A DNA stretch of 21,999 nt from assembly GCF_000003605.2 (NCBI RefSeq), contig NW_003106705.1, positions 1 to 21,999 of the forward strand, written 5' to 3'. The notes below the pieces were generated by a model. It made no database searches and was not told where the DNA came from. It was given only the letters and a program-made list of their open reading frames with translations. The position numbers and the translations under genes are program-made. This stretch comes from Saccoglossus kowalevskii (Eukaryota; Hemichordata; Enteropneusta; Harrimaniidae). Of the stretch, positions 10,716 through 21,000 are shown piece after piece (position 1 is the stretch's first letter; every line of letters starts with the position of its first letter).

Positions 10716-11280
10716 AAACCAAACCCTTTGTAAACTGGAAACCCCTCTAAACCAAACCTTGTGTAAACTGGAAACCCCTCTAAACCAAACCCTGTGTAAA
10801 CTGGAAACATGTCTAAACCAAACCTTGTGTAAACTGGAAACCTGTCTAAACTAAACCCTGCGTATACTGGTAACCTGTCTAAACCAAACCCTTTGTAAAC
10901 TGGAAACCTGTCTAAACCAAACCTTGTGTAAACTGGTAATCTGTCTAAACCAAACCTTGTGTAAACTGGTAACCTGTCTAAACCAAACCATTTGTAAACT
11001 GGAAACCTGTCTAAACCAAACCTTGTGTAAACTGGTAACCTGTCTAAACCAAACCCTTTGTAAACTGGAAACCTGTCTAAACCAAACCTTGTGTAAACTG
11101 GAAACCTGTCTAAACCAAACCATGTGTAAACTGGTAACCTGTCTAAACCAAACCCTGTGTAAACTGGTAACCTATGTAAACCAAACCCTTTGTAAACTGC
11201 AAACCTGTCTAAACCAAACCTTGTGTAAACTGGAAACCTGTCTAAACCAAACCTTGTGTAAACTGGAAACCTGTCTAAAC
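10716..11280. repeat. HOR neighbour copy of 11817-12381
   Basis: At an offset of 1101 bp (33 monomers plus a 12-bp insertion), the CCCCTC pair, CTAAACTAAACC, TAATCTG, CCATTTG (10988 and 12089) and CCTATGTAAACC (11171 and 12272) are in register. Several differences separate the two: AAACATG against AAACCTG, GCGTATAC against GCATATAC, CCATGTG at 11120, and TGCAAAC at 11198. These adjacent units are less alike than some units over 12 kb apart. Confidence 0.75.
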
Positions 11281-11659
11281 CAAACCCTGTGTAAACTGGA
11301 AACCTGTCTAAACCAAACCTTGTGTAAACTGAAAACCTGTCTAAACCAAACCTTGTGTAAACTGGAAACCTGTTTAAACCAAACCTTAAACCAAACCTTG
11401 TGTAAACTGGAAACCTGTCTAAACCAAACCCTGCGTATACTGGTAATCTGTCTAAACCAAACCTTGTGTAAACTGGTAACCTGTCTAAACCAAACCCTTT
11501 GTAAACTGGAAACCTGTCTAAACCAAACCTTGTGTAAACTGGAAACCTGTCTAAACCAAACCTTGTGTAAACTGGTAACCTGTCTAAACCAAACCCTGTG
11601 TAAACTGGTAACCTATCTAAACCAAACCCTTTGTAAACTGAAAACCTGTCTAAACCAAA

Positions 11660-11923
11660 CCCTGTGTAAACTGGAAACGTGTCTAAACCAAACCCTGTGT
11701 ATACTGGTAACCAGCAAAAACCAAATCCTTTGTAAACTGGAAACCTGTCTAAACCAAACCCTGTGTATACTGGTAACCTGTCTAAACCAAACCCTTTGTA
11801 AACTGGTAACCTGTCTAAACCAAACCCTTTGTAAACTGGAAACCCCTCTAAACCAAACCTTGTGTAAACTGGAAACCCCTCTAAACCAAACCCTGTGTAA
11901 ACTGGAAACCTGTCTAAACCAAA
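11660..11923. repeat. GAAACGTG module, copy 2
   Basis: This copy has CCAGCAAAAACC for CCTGCAAAAACC and one additional CCTTTG/GGTAAC monomer. Its final monomer has AAACCTG in place of AAACATG. It lies within the pair of 1101-bp higher-order units. Confidence 0.8.
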
Positions 11924-12381
11924 CCTTGTGTAAACTGGAAACCTGTCTAAACTAAACCCTGCATATACTGGTAACCTGTCTAAACCAAACCCTTTGTAAA
12001 CTGGAAACCTGTCTAAACCAAACCTTGTGTAAACTGGTAATCTGTCTAAACCAAACCTTGTGTAAACTGGTAACCTGTCTAAACCAAACCATTTGTAAAC
12101 TGGAAACCTGTCTAAACCAAACCTTGTGTAAACTGGTAACCTGTCTAAACCAAACCCTTTGTAAACTGGAAACCTGTCTAAACCAAACCTTGTGTAAACT
12201 GGAAACCTGTCTAAACCAAACCTTGTGTAAACTGGTAACCTGTCTAAACCAAACCCTGTGTAAACTGGTAACCTATGTAAACCAAACCCTTTGTAAACTG
12301 AAAACCTGTCTAAACCAAACCTTGTGTAAACTGGAAACCTGTCTAAACCAAACCTTGTGTAAACTGGAAACCTGTCTAAAC
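11817..12381. repeat. HOR neighbour copy of 10716-11280
   Basis: This is the right-hand unit of the 1101-bp pair. It has GCATATAC at about 11971 where most sister copies have GCGTATAC, so the CpG is lost. Confidence 0.75.
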
Positions 12382-12740
12382 CAAACCTTGTGTAAACTGG
12401 TAACCTGTCTAAACCAAACCCTGTGTAAACTGGAAACCTGTCTAAACCAAACCTTGTGTAAACTGGAAACCTGTCTAAACCAAACCTTGTGTAAACTGGA
12501 AACCTGTCTAAACCAAGCCCTGCGTATACTGGTAATCTGTCTAAACCAAACCTTGTGTAAACTGGTAACCTGTCTAAACCAAACCCTTTGTAAACTGGAA
12601 ACCTGTCTAAACCAAACCTTGTGTAAACTGGAAACCTGTCTAAACCAAACCTTGTGTAAACTGGTAACCTGTCTAAACCAAACCCTGTGTAAACTGGTAA
12701 CCTATCTAAACCAAACCCTTTGTAAACTGAAAACCTGTCT

Positions 12741-12990
12741 AAACCAACCCTGTGTAAACTGGAAACGTGTCTAAACCAAACCCTGTGTATACTGGTAACC
12801 TGCAAAACCAATCCTTTGTAACTGGAACCTGTCTAACCAACCCTGTGTATACTGGTACCTGTCTAACCCAACCCTTTGTAAACTGGAAACCCTCTAAACC
12901 AAACCTGGTGTATACCTGGAAACATGTTAAACCAAACCTTGTGTATACTGGAAACCTGTCTAAACCAAACCGTGCGTATACTGGTACCTG
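12741..12990. repeat. A-run contraction patch 3 (with other indels)
   Basis: This patch contains the third GAAACGTG module (from 12748) with TGCAAAACCAATCC, TGTAACTGG and GGTACC. It also has CCTGGTGTATACCTGG near 12905, ATGTTAAACC and CCGTGCG. It is the most damaged patch and has lost one CCCCTC monomer relative to 17167. Confidence 0.75.
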
Positions 12991-13100
12991 TCTAAACCAA
13001 ACCCTTTGTAAACTGGAAACCTGTCTAAACCAAACCTTGTGTAAACTGGTAATCTGTCTAAACCAAACCTTGTCTAAACTGGTAACCTGTCTAAACCAAA

Positions 13101-14069
13101 CCATTTGTAAACTGGAAACCTGTCTAAACCAAACCTTGTGTAAACTGGAAACCTGTCTAAACCAAACCTTGTGTAAACTGGAAACCTGTCTAAACCAAAC
13201 CTTGTATAAACTGGTAACCTGTCTAAACCAAACCCTGTGTAAACTGGTAACCTGTCTAAACCAAACCCTTTGTAAACTGGAAACCTGTCTAAACCAAACC
13301 TTGTGTAAACTGGTAACCTGTCTAAACCAAACCCTGTGTAAACTGGAAACCTGTCTAAACCAAACCTTGTGTAAACTGGAAACCTGTCTAAACCAAACCT
13401 TGTGTAAACTGGAAACCTGTCTAAACCAAACCTTGTGTAAACTGGAAACCTGTCTAAACCAAACCTTGTGTAAACTGGAAACCTGTCTAAACCAAACCTT
13501 GTGTAAACTGGAAACCTGTCTAAACCAAACCTTGTGTAAACTGGAAACCTGTCTAAACCAAACCTTGTGTAAACTGGAAACATGTCTAAACCAAACCTTG
13601 TGTAAACTGGAAACCTGTTTAAACCAAACCTTAAACCAAACCTTGTGTAAACTGGAAACCTGTCTAAACCAAACCCTGCATATACTGATAACCTGTCTAA
13701 ACCAAACCCTTTGTAAACTGGAAACCTGTCTAAACCAAACCTTGTGTAAACTGGAAACCTGTCTAAACCAAACCCTGTGTATACTGGTAACCTGTCTAAA
13801 CCAAACCCTTTGTAAACTGGAAACCCCTCTAAACCAAACCTTGTGTAAACTGGAAACCCCTCTAAACCAAACCCTGTGTAAACTGGAAACATGTTTAAAC
13901 CAAACCTTGTGTAAACTGGAAACCTGTCTAAACCAAACCCTGTGTATACTGGTAACCTGTCTAAACCAAACCCTTTGTAAACTGGAAACCTGTCTAAACC
14001 AAACCTTGTGTAAACTGGTAATCTGTCTAAACCAAACCTTGTGTAAACTGGTAACCTGTCTAAACCAAA
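13101..14069. repeat. One complete ~1-kb higher-order unit (969 bp)
   Basis: The segment runs from one CCATTTG monomer to the next (14070). Its length is 29 x 33 + 12, the 12 being the partial insertion near 13631. Order: CCATTTG; GGAAAC and GGTAAC monomers; a run of seven near-identical CCTTGTG/GGAAAC monomers, the last with AAACATG; the GTTTAAAC monomer with its insertion; GCATATAC/TGATAAC; GTATAC/GGTAAC; two CCCCTC monomers; AAACATG; GTATAC; CCTTTG; TAATCTG. This is the cleanest single unit in the window to use as an HOR reference. Confidence 0.75.
13607..13643. repeat. 12-bp partial-monomer insertion (type example)
   Basis: A monomer ending GTTTAAACCAAACC is followed by an extra TTAAACCAAACC, a third-of-a-monomer duplication of the tail, before the next full monomer. 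Equivalent insertions lie near 1547, 2838, 3930, 5713, 6848, 9313, 11386, 15645, 18489 and 19978. In all but the 9313 copy the preceding monomer carries T for C, which creates the GTTTAAAC palindrome in most of them, so the two changes travel together. The copies near 2838 and 3930 also show A or T length errors nearby. Confidence 0.85.
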
Positions 14070-14415
14070 CCATTTGTAAACTGGAAACCTGTCTAAACCA
14101 AACCTTGTGTAAACTGGAAACCTGTCTAAACCAAACCTTGTGTAAACTGGTAACCTGTCTAAACCAAACCCTGTGTAAACTGGTAACCTGTCTAAACCAA
14201 ACCCTTTGTAAACTGGAAACCTGTCTAAACCAAACCTTGTGTAAACTGGTAACCTGTCTAAACCAAACCCTGTGTAAACTGGAAACCTGTCTAAACCAAA
14301 CCTTGTGTAAACTGGAAACCTGTCTAAACCAAACCTTGTGTAAACTGGAAACCTGTCTAAACCAAACCTTGTGTAAACTGGAAACCTGTCTAAACCAAAC
14401 CTTGTGTAAACTGGA

Positions 14416-14944
14416 AACCTGTCTAAACCAAACCCTGTGTATACTGGTAACCTGTCTAAACCAAACCCTTTGTAAACGGGAAACCCCTCTAAACCAAATC
14501 TTGTGTAAACTGGAAACCCCTCTAAACCAAACCCTGTGTAAACTGGAAACATGTCTAAACCAAACCTTGTGTAAACTGGAAACCTGTCTAAACTAAACCC
14601 TGCGTATACTGGTAACCTGTCTAAACCAAACCTTGTGTAAACTGGAAACCTGTCTAAACCAAACCTTGTGTAAACTGGTAACCTGTCTAAACCAAACCCT
14701 GTGTAAACTGGTAACCTATCTAAACCAAACCCTTTGTAAACTGAAAACCTGTCTAAACCAAACCTTGTGTAAACTGGGAACTGTCTAAACCAAACCCTTT
14801 GTAAACTGGAAACCTGTCTAAACCAAACCTTGTGTAAACTGGAAACCTATCTAAACCAAACCTTGTGTAAACTGGTAACCTGTCTAAACCAAACCCTGTG
14901 TAAACTGGTAACCTATCTAAACCAAACCCTTTGTAAACTGAAAA
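14416..14944. repeat. HOR segment matching 4584-5112
   Basis: This is the distant copy of the 529-bp segment described at 4584. It is followed at 14992 by the module that ends in a 26-bp monomer, whereas the 4584 copy continues into a CGTTG monomer. The shared block is therefore spliced to different neighbours. Confidence 0.85.
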
Positions 14945-14991
14945 CCTGTCTAAACCAAACCTTGTGTAAACTGGTAACTGTCTAAACCAAA

Positions 14992-15347
14992 CCCTGTGTA
15001 AACTGGAAACCTGTCTAAACCAAACCCTGTGTAAACTGGAAACCTGTCTAAACCAAACCCTGTGTAAACAGGAAACCTGTCTAAACCAAACCCTGTGTAA
15101 ACTGGAAACCTGTCTAAACCAAACCCTGTGTAAACTGGAAACCAGTCTAAACCAAACCCTGTGTATACTGGTAACCTGCAAAAACCAAACCCTTTGTAAA
15201 CTGGAAACCTGTCTAAACCAAACCTTGTGTAAACTGGAAACCCCTCTAAACCAAACCCTGTGTAAACTGGAAACATGTCTAAACCAAACCTTGTGTAAAC
15301 TGGAAACCTGTCTAAACCAAACCCTGTGTAAACCCCTCTAAACCAAA
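14992..15347. repeat. CCAGTC/TGCAAAAACC module, copy 5 (11 monomers)
   Basis: The order is standard with four leading CCCTGTG monomers. The third has GTAAACAGG in place of GTAAACTGG (15058-15090), a singleton substitution. The 26-bp monomer is 15322-15347. Confidence 0.88.
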
Positions 15348-15783
15348 CCCTGTGTAAACTGGAAACCTGTCTAAACCAAACCTTGTGTAAACTGGAAACC
15401 TGTCTAAACCAAACCTTGTGTAAACTGGAAACCTGTCTAAACCAAACCCTGTGTAAACTGGAAACCTGTCTAAACCAAACCTTGTGTAAACTGGAAACCT
15501 GTCTAAACCAAACCTTGTGTAAACTGGAAACCTGTCTAAACCAAACCTTGTGTAAACTGGAAACCTGTCTAAACCAAACCTTGTGTAAACTGGAAACATG
15601 TCTAAACCAAACCTTGTGTAAACTGGAAACCTGTTTAAACCAAACCTTAAACCAAACCTTGTGTAAACTGGAAACCTGTCTAAACCAAACCCTGCATATA
15701 CTGATAACCTGTCTAAACCAAACCCTTTGTAAACTGGAAACCTGTCTAAACCAAACCTTGTGTAAACTGGAAACCTGTCTAAA

Positions 15784-15840
15784 CCAACCTTGTGTAACTG
15801 GAACCTGTCTATACAAACCCTTTGTAACTGGAACCTGTCT
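15784..15840. repeat. A-run contraction patch 4
   Basis: A short patch covers the doubled CTATAC monomers (CTATACAAACCC, TGTAACTGGAACC). The matching full-length forms are at 1690-1750 and 9460-9520. Confidence 0.75.
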
Positions 15841-16297
15841 ATACCAAACCCTGTGTATACTGGTAACCTGCCCAAACCAAACCTTGTGTAAACTGGAAAC
15901 CTGTCTAAACCAAACCTTGTGTAAACTGGAAACCTGTCTAAACCAAACCTTGTGTAAACTGGAAACCTGTCTAAACCAAACCCTGTGTATACTGGTAACC
16001 TGTCTAAACCAAACCCTTTGTAAACTGGAAACCCCTCTAAACCAAACCTTGTGTAAACTGGAAACCCCTCTAAACCAAACCCTGTGTAAACTGGAAACAT
16101 GTCTAAACCAAACCTTGTGTAAACTGGAAACCTGTCTAAACTAAACCCTGCGTATACTGGTAACCTGTCTAAACCAAACCCTTTGTAAACTGGAAACCTG
16201 TCTAAACCAAACCTTGTGTAAACTGGAAACCTGTCTAAACCAAACCTTGTGTAAACTGGTAACCTGTCTAAACCAAACCCTGTGTAAACTGGTAACC

Positions 16298-16305
16298 TAC
16301 ATGTA
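16298..16305. other. TACATGTA palindrome from a 6-bp insertion
   Basis: The monomer type GGTAACCTATCTAAACC has CATGTA inserted after its TA, giving CCTACATGTATC. This is the only such insertion seen in the window. Net change TA to TACATGTA equals a TA target plus CA and TG ends, the footprint expected if a Tc1-type element left the site and both staggered ends were kept. A random 6-bp insertion cannot be excluded. Confidence 0.4.
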
Positions 16306-16349
16306 TCTAAACCAAACCCTTTGTAAACTGAAAACCTGTCTAAACCAAA

Positions 16350-16606
16350 CCCTGTGTAAACTGGAAACCTGTCTAAACCAAACCCTGTGTAAACTGGAAA
16401 CCAGTCTAAACCAAACCCTGTGTATACTGGCAGCCTGCAAAAACCAAACCCTTTGTAAACTGGAAACCTGTCTAAACCAAACCTTGTGTAAACTGGAAAC
16501 CCCTCTAAACCAAACCCTGTGTAAACTGGAAACATGTCTAAACCAAACCTTGTGTAAACTGGAAACCTGTCTAAACCAAACCCTGTGTAAACCCCTCTAA
16601 ACCAAA
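16350..16606. repeat. CCAGTC/TGCAAAAACC module, copy 6 (8 monomers, shortest)
   Basis: Only one leading CCCTGTG monomer precedes AAACCAGTC. The CCTGCAAAAACC monomer reads GGCAGCCTGC instead of GGTAACCTGC (about 16429-16437). The 26-bp monomer is 16581-16606. Copies differ mainly in the number of leading monomers (1, 3 or 4), so the count changes by whole 33-bp steps. Confidence 0.87.
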
Positions 16607-17166
16607 CCCTGTGTAAACTGGAAACCTGTCTAAACCAAACCTTGTGTAAACTGGAAACCTGTCTAAACCAAACCCTGTGTATACTGGTAATCTGTCTAAA
16701 CCAAACCTTGTGTAAACTGGTAACCTGTCTAAACCAAACCCTTTGTAAACTGGAAACCTGTCTAAACCAAACCTTGTGTAAACTGGAAACCTGTCTAAAC
16801 CAAACCCTGTGTATACTGGTAATCTGTCTAAACCAAACCTTGTGTAAACTGGTAACCTGTCTAAACCAAACCCTTTGTAAACTGGAAACCTGTCTAAACC
16901 AAACCTTGTGTAAACTGGAAACCTGTCTAAACCAAACCCTGCGTATACTGGTAATCTGTCTAAACCAAACCTTGTGTAAACTGGTAACCTGTCTAAACCA
17001 AACCCTTTGTAAACTGGAAACCTGTCTAAACCAAACTTGTGTAAACTGGAAACCTGTCTAAACCAAACCTTGTGTAAACTGGTAACCTGTCTAAACCAAA
17101 CCCTGTGTAAACTGGTAACCTATCTAAACCAAACCCTTTGTAAACTGAAAACCTGTCTAAACCAAA

Positions 17167-17397
17167 CCCTGTGTAAACTGGAAACGTGTCTAAACCAAAC
17201 CCTGTGTATACTGGTAACCTGCAAAAACCAAATCCTTTGTAAACTGGAAACCTGTCTAAACCAAACCCTGTGTATACTGGTAACCTGTCTAAACCAAACC
17301 CTTTGTAAACTGGAAACCCCTCTAAACCAAACCTTGTGTAAACTGGAAACCCCTCTAAACCAAACCCTGTGTAAACTGGAAACATGTTTAAACCAAA
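17167..17397. repeat. GAAACGTG module, copy 4
   Basis: Same seven-monomer order as 5992. The last monomer has AAACATGTTTAAACC, with T for C, which creates a GTTTAAAC palindrome; the same change is seen near 13889. Copy 3 is the contracted version beginning at 12748. Confidence 0.83.
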
Positions 17398-17562
17398 CCT
17401 TGTGTAAACTGGAAACCTGTCTAAACCAAACCCTGCGTATACTGGTAACCTGTCTAAACCAAACCCTTTGTAAACTGGAAACCTGTCTAAAAAAAACCTT
17501 GTGTAAACTGGTAATCTCTCTAAACCAAACCTTGTGTAAACTGGTAACCTGTCTAAACCAAA

Positions 17563-17991
17563 CCATTTGTAAACTGGAAACCTGTCTAAACCAAACCTTG
17601 TGTAAACTGGAAACCTGTCTAAACCAAACCTTGTGTAAACTGGTAACCTGTCTAAACCAAACCCTGTGTAAACTGGTAACCTGTCTAAACCAAACCCTTT
17701 GTAAACTGGAAACCTGTCTAAACCAAACCTTGTGTAAACTGGTAACCTGTCTAAACCAAACCCTGTGTAAACTGGAAACCTGTCTAAACCAAACCTTGTG
17801 TAAACTGGAAACCTGTCTAAACCAAACCTTGTGTAAACTGGAAACCTGTCTAAACCAAACCCTGTGTATACTGGTAACCTGTCTAAACCAAACCCTTTGT
17901 AAACTGGAAACCTGTCTAAACCAAACCTTGTGTAAACTGGTAATCTGTCTAAACCAAACCTTGTGTAAACTGGTAACCTGTCTAAACCAAA
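17563..17991. repeat. Shortened higher-order unit (429 bp, 13 monomers)
   Basis: This CCATTTG-to-CCATTTG interval is 13 x 33 bp exactly. It lacks the long CCTTGTG run, the 12-bp insertion and the CCCCTC/AAACATG monomers of the full 969-bp unit. The left part and the TAATCTG-containing right part are retained, as expected for an in-register internal deletion. Confidence 0.75.
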
Positions 17992-18329
17992 CCATTTGTA
18001 AACTGGAAACCTGTCTAAACCAAACCTTGTGTAAACTGGAAACCTGTCTAAACCAAACCTTGTGTAAACTGGTAACCTGTCTAAACCAAACCCTGTGTAA
18101 ACTGGTAACCTGTCTAAACCAAACCCTTTGTAAACTGGAAACCTGTCTAAACCAAACCTTGTGTAAACTGGTAACCTGTCTAAACCAAACCCTGTGTAAA
18201 CTGGAAACCTGTCTAAACCAAACCTTGTGTAAACTGGAAACCTGTCTAAACCAAACCTTGTGTAAACTGGAAACCTGTCTAAACCAAACCTTGTGTAAAC
18301 TGGAAACCTGTCTAAACCAAACCTTGTGT

Positions 18330-18962
18330 AAACTGGAAACCTGTCTAAACCAAACCTTGTGTAAACTGGAAACCTGTCTAAACCAAACCTTGTGTAAACT
18401 GGAAACCTGTCTAAACCAAACCTTGTGTAAACTGGAAACATGTCTAAACCAAACCTTGTGTAAACTGGAAACCTGTTTAAACCAAACCTTAAACCAAACC
18501 TTGTGTAAACTGGAAACCTGTCTAAACCAAACCCTGCATATACTGATAACCTGTCTAAACCAAACCCTTTGTAAACTGGAAACCTGTCTAAACCAAACCT
18601 TGTGTAAACTGGAAACCTGTCTAAACCAAACCCTGTGTATACTGGTAACCTGTCCAAACCAAACCTTGTGTAAACTGGAAACCTGTCTAAACCAAACCTT
18701 GTGTAAACTGGAAACCTGTCTAAACCAAACCCTGCGTATACTGGTAATCTGTCTAAACCAAACCTTGTGTAAACTGGTAACCTGTCTAAACCAAACCCTT
18801 TGTAAACTGGAAACCTGTCTAAACCAAACCTTGTGTAAACTGGAAACCTGTCTAAACCAAACCTTGTGTAAACTGGTAACCTGTCTAAACCAAACCCTGT
18901 ATAAACTGGTAACCTATCTAAACCAAACCCTTTGTAAACTGAAAACCTGTCTAAACCAAACC
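18330..18962. repeat. HOR segment nearly identical to 19818-20450
   Basis: At an offset of 1488, the 12-bp insertion, the GCATATAC/TGATAAC monomer (18536 and 20024), the TGTCCAAACC monomer (18651 and 20139) and GCGTATAC/TAATCTG (18734 and 20222) align. The one difference noted is A at 18901 against G at 20389. Similarity breaks where this copy enters a GAAACGTG module and the other enters a TGGGAACTG monomer. Confidence 0.85.
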
Positions 18963-19527
18963 CTGTGTAAACTGGAAACGTGTCTAAACCAAACCCTGTG
19001 TATACTGGTAACCTGCAAAAACCAAATCCTTTGTAAACTGGAAACCTGTCTAAACCAAACCCTGTGTATACTGGTAACCTGTCTAAACCAAACCCTTTGT
19101 AAACTGGAAACCCCTCTAAACCAAACCTTGTGTAAACTGGAAACCCCTCTAAACCAAACCCTGTGTAAACTGGAAACATGTCTAAACCAAACCCTGTGTA
19201 AACTGGAAACATGTCTAAACCAAACCTTGTGTAAACTGGAAACCTGTCTAAACCAAACCCTGCGTATACTGGTAACCTGTCTAAACCAAACCCTTTGTAA
19301 ACTGGAAACCTGTCTAAACCAAACCTTGTGTAAACTGGTAATCTGTCTAAACCAAACCTTGTGTAAACTGGTAACCTGTCTAAACCAAACCATTTGTAAA
19401 CTGGAAACCTGTCTAAACCAAACCTTGTGTAAACTGGAAACCTGTCTAAACCAAACCTTGTGTAAACTGGTAACCTGTCTAAACCAAACCCTGTGTAAAC
19501 TGGTAACCTGTCTAAACCAAACCCTTT
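18689..19527. repeat. HOR segment nearly identical to 5720-6558
   Basis: This is the partner at +12969. Its right edge is the start of an A-run contraction patch. Beyond that edge the order of monomer variants still follows the 6559-6690 copy, so the true homology continues and only the base quality changes. Confidence 0.9.
18961..19191. repeat. GAAACGTG module, copy 5
   Basis: Monomers start at 18961, 18994, 19027, 19060, 19093, 19126 and 19159. A second AAACATG monomer follows at 19192, as in the 5992 copy, consistent with the near-identity of these two segments. Confidence 0.85.
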
Positions 19528-19765
19528 GTAACTGGAACCTGTCTAAACCAACCTTGTGTAACTGGTAACCTGTCTAACCAACCCTGTGTAACTGGAACCT
19601 GTCTAACCAACCTTGTGTAACTGGAACCTGTCTAACCAACCTTGTGTAAACTGGTAACCTGTTTTAATCCAAACCCTGGGTAAACTGGAAACCTGTTTAA
19701 ACCAAAACCTTGTGTAAACTGGAAACCCTGTTTAAACCAAACCTTGTGTAAACTTGGAAACCTGT
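19528..19765. repeat. A-run contraction patch 5, expansions on right side
   Basis: The left part loses As (TGTAACTGG, CTAACCAACC). The right part gains bases: GTTTTAATCC, CCAAAACC, GAAACCCTG, AAACTTGG, CTAAAACC. The sequence of variants in the left part matches 6553-6690 exactly by type. Confidence 0.8.
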
Positions 19766-19817
19766 CTAAAACCAAACCTTGTGTAAACTGGAAACCTGTG
19801 TAAACCAAACCTTGTGT

Positions 19818-20450
19818 AAACTGGAAACCTGTCTAAACCAAACCTTGTGTAAACTGGAAACCTGTCTAAACCAAACCTTGTGTAAACTGGAAACCTGTCT
19901 AAACCAAACCTTGTGTAAACTGGAAACATGTCTAAACCAAACCTTGTGTAAACTGGAAACCTGTTTAAACCAAACCTTAAACCAAACCTTGTGTAAACTG
20001 GAAACCTGTCTAAACCAAACCCTGCATATACTGATAACCTGTCTAAACCAAACCCTTTGTAAACTGGAAACCTGTCTAAACCAAACCTTGTGTAAACTGG
20101 AAACCTGTCTAAACCAAACCCTGTGTATACTGGTAACCTGTCCAAACCAAACCTTGTGTAAACTGGAAACCTGTCTAAACCAAACCTTGTGTAAACTGGA
20201 AACCTGTCTAAACCAAACCCTGCGTATACTGGTAATCTGTCTAAACCAAACCTTGTGTAAACTGGTAACCTGTCTAAACCAAACCCTTTGTAAACTGGAA
20301 ACCTGTCTAAACCAAACCTTGTGTAAACTGGAAACCTGTCTAAACCAAACCTTGTGTAAACTGGTAACCTGTCTAAACCAAACCCTGTGTAAACTGGTAA
20401 CCTATCTAAACCAAACCCTTTGTAAACTGAAAACCTGTCTAAACCAAACC
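19818..20450. repeat. HOR segment nearly identical to 18330-18962
   Basis: This is the partner of 18330-18962. It lies immediately right of a low-quality patch (19528-19765) and left of the TGGGAACTG monomer at 20451. Confidence 0.85.
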
Positions 20451-20677
20451 TTGTGTAAACTGGGAACTGTCTAAACCAAACCCTTTGTAAACTGGAAACC
20501 TGTCTAAACCAAACCTTGTGTAAACTGGAAACCTGTCTAAACCAAACCTTGTGTAAACTGGTAACCTGTCTAAACCAAACCCTGTGTAAACTGGTAACCT
20601 ATCTAAACCAAACCCTTTGTAAACTGAAAACCTGTCTAAACCAAACCTTGTGTAAACTGGGAACTGTCTAAACCAAA

Positions 20678-21000
20678 CCCTGTGTAAACTGGAAACCTGT
20701 CTAAACCAAACCCTGTGTAAACTGGAAACCTGTCTAAACCAAACCCTGTGTAAACTGGAAACCTGTCTAAACCAAACCCTGTGTAAACTGGAAACCTGTC
20801 TAAACCAAACCCTGTGTAAACTGGAAACCAGTCTAAACCAAACCCTGTGTATACTGGTAACCTGCAAAAACCAAACCCTTTGTAAACTGGAAACCTGTCT
20901 AAACCAAACCTTGTGTAAACTGGAAACATGTCTAAACCAAACCTTGTGTAAACTGGAAACCTGTCTAAACCAAACCCTGTGTGAACCCCTCTAAACCAAA
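20678..21000. repeat. CCAGTC/TGCAAAAACC module, copy 7 (one monomer lost)
   Basis: Four leading monomers are present, but the CCCCTC and AAACATG monomers are fused into one CCTTGTG...AAACATG monomer at 20909. This is an in-register 33-bp deletion. The short monomer (20975-21000) reads GTGAACCCCTC. Confidence 0.86.

Noticed and set aside
13612-13625. GTTTAAAC and GTATAC palindromes as regulatory or hairpin sites
   Set aside because: They arise from single substitutions in common monomers, are too short to form stable hairpins, and have no associated gene.
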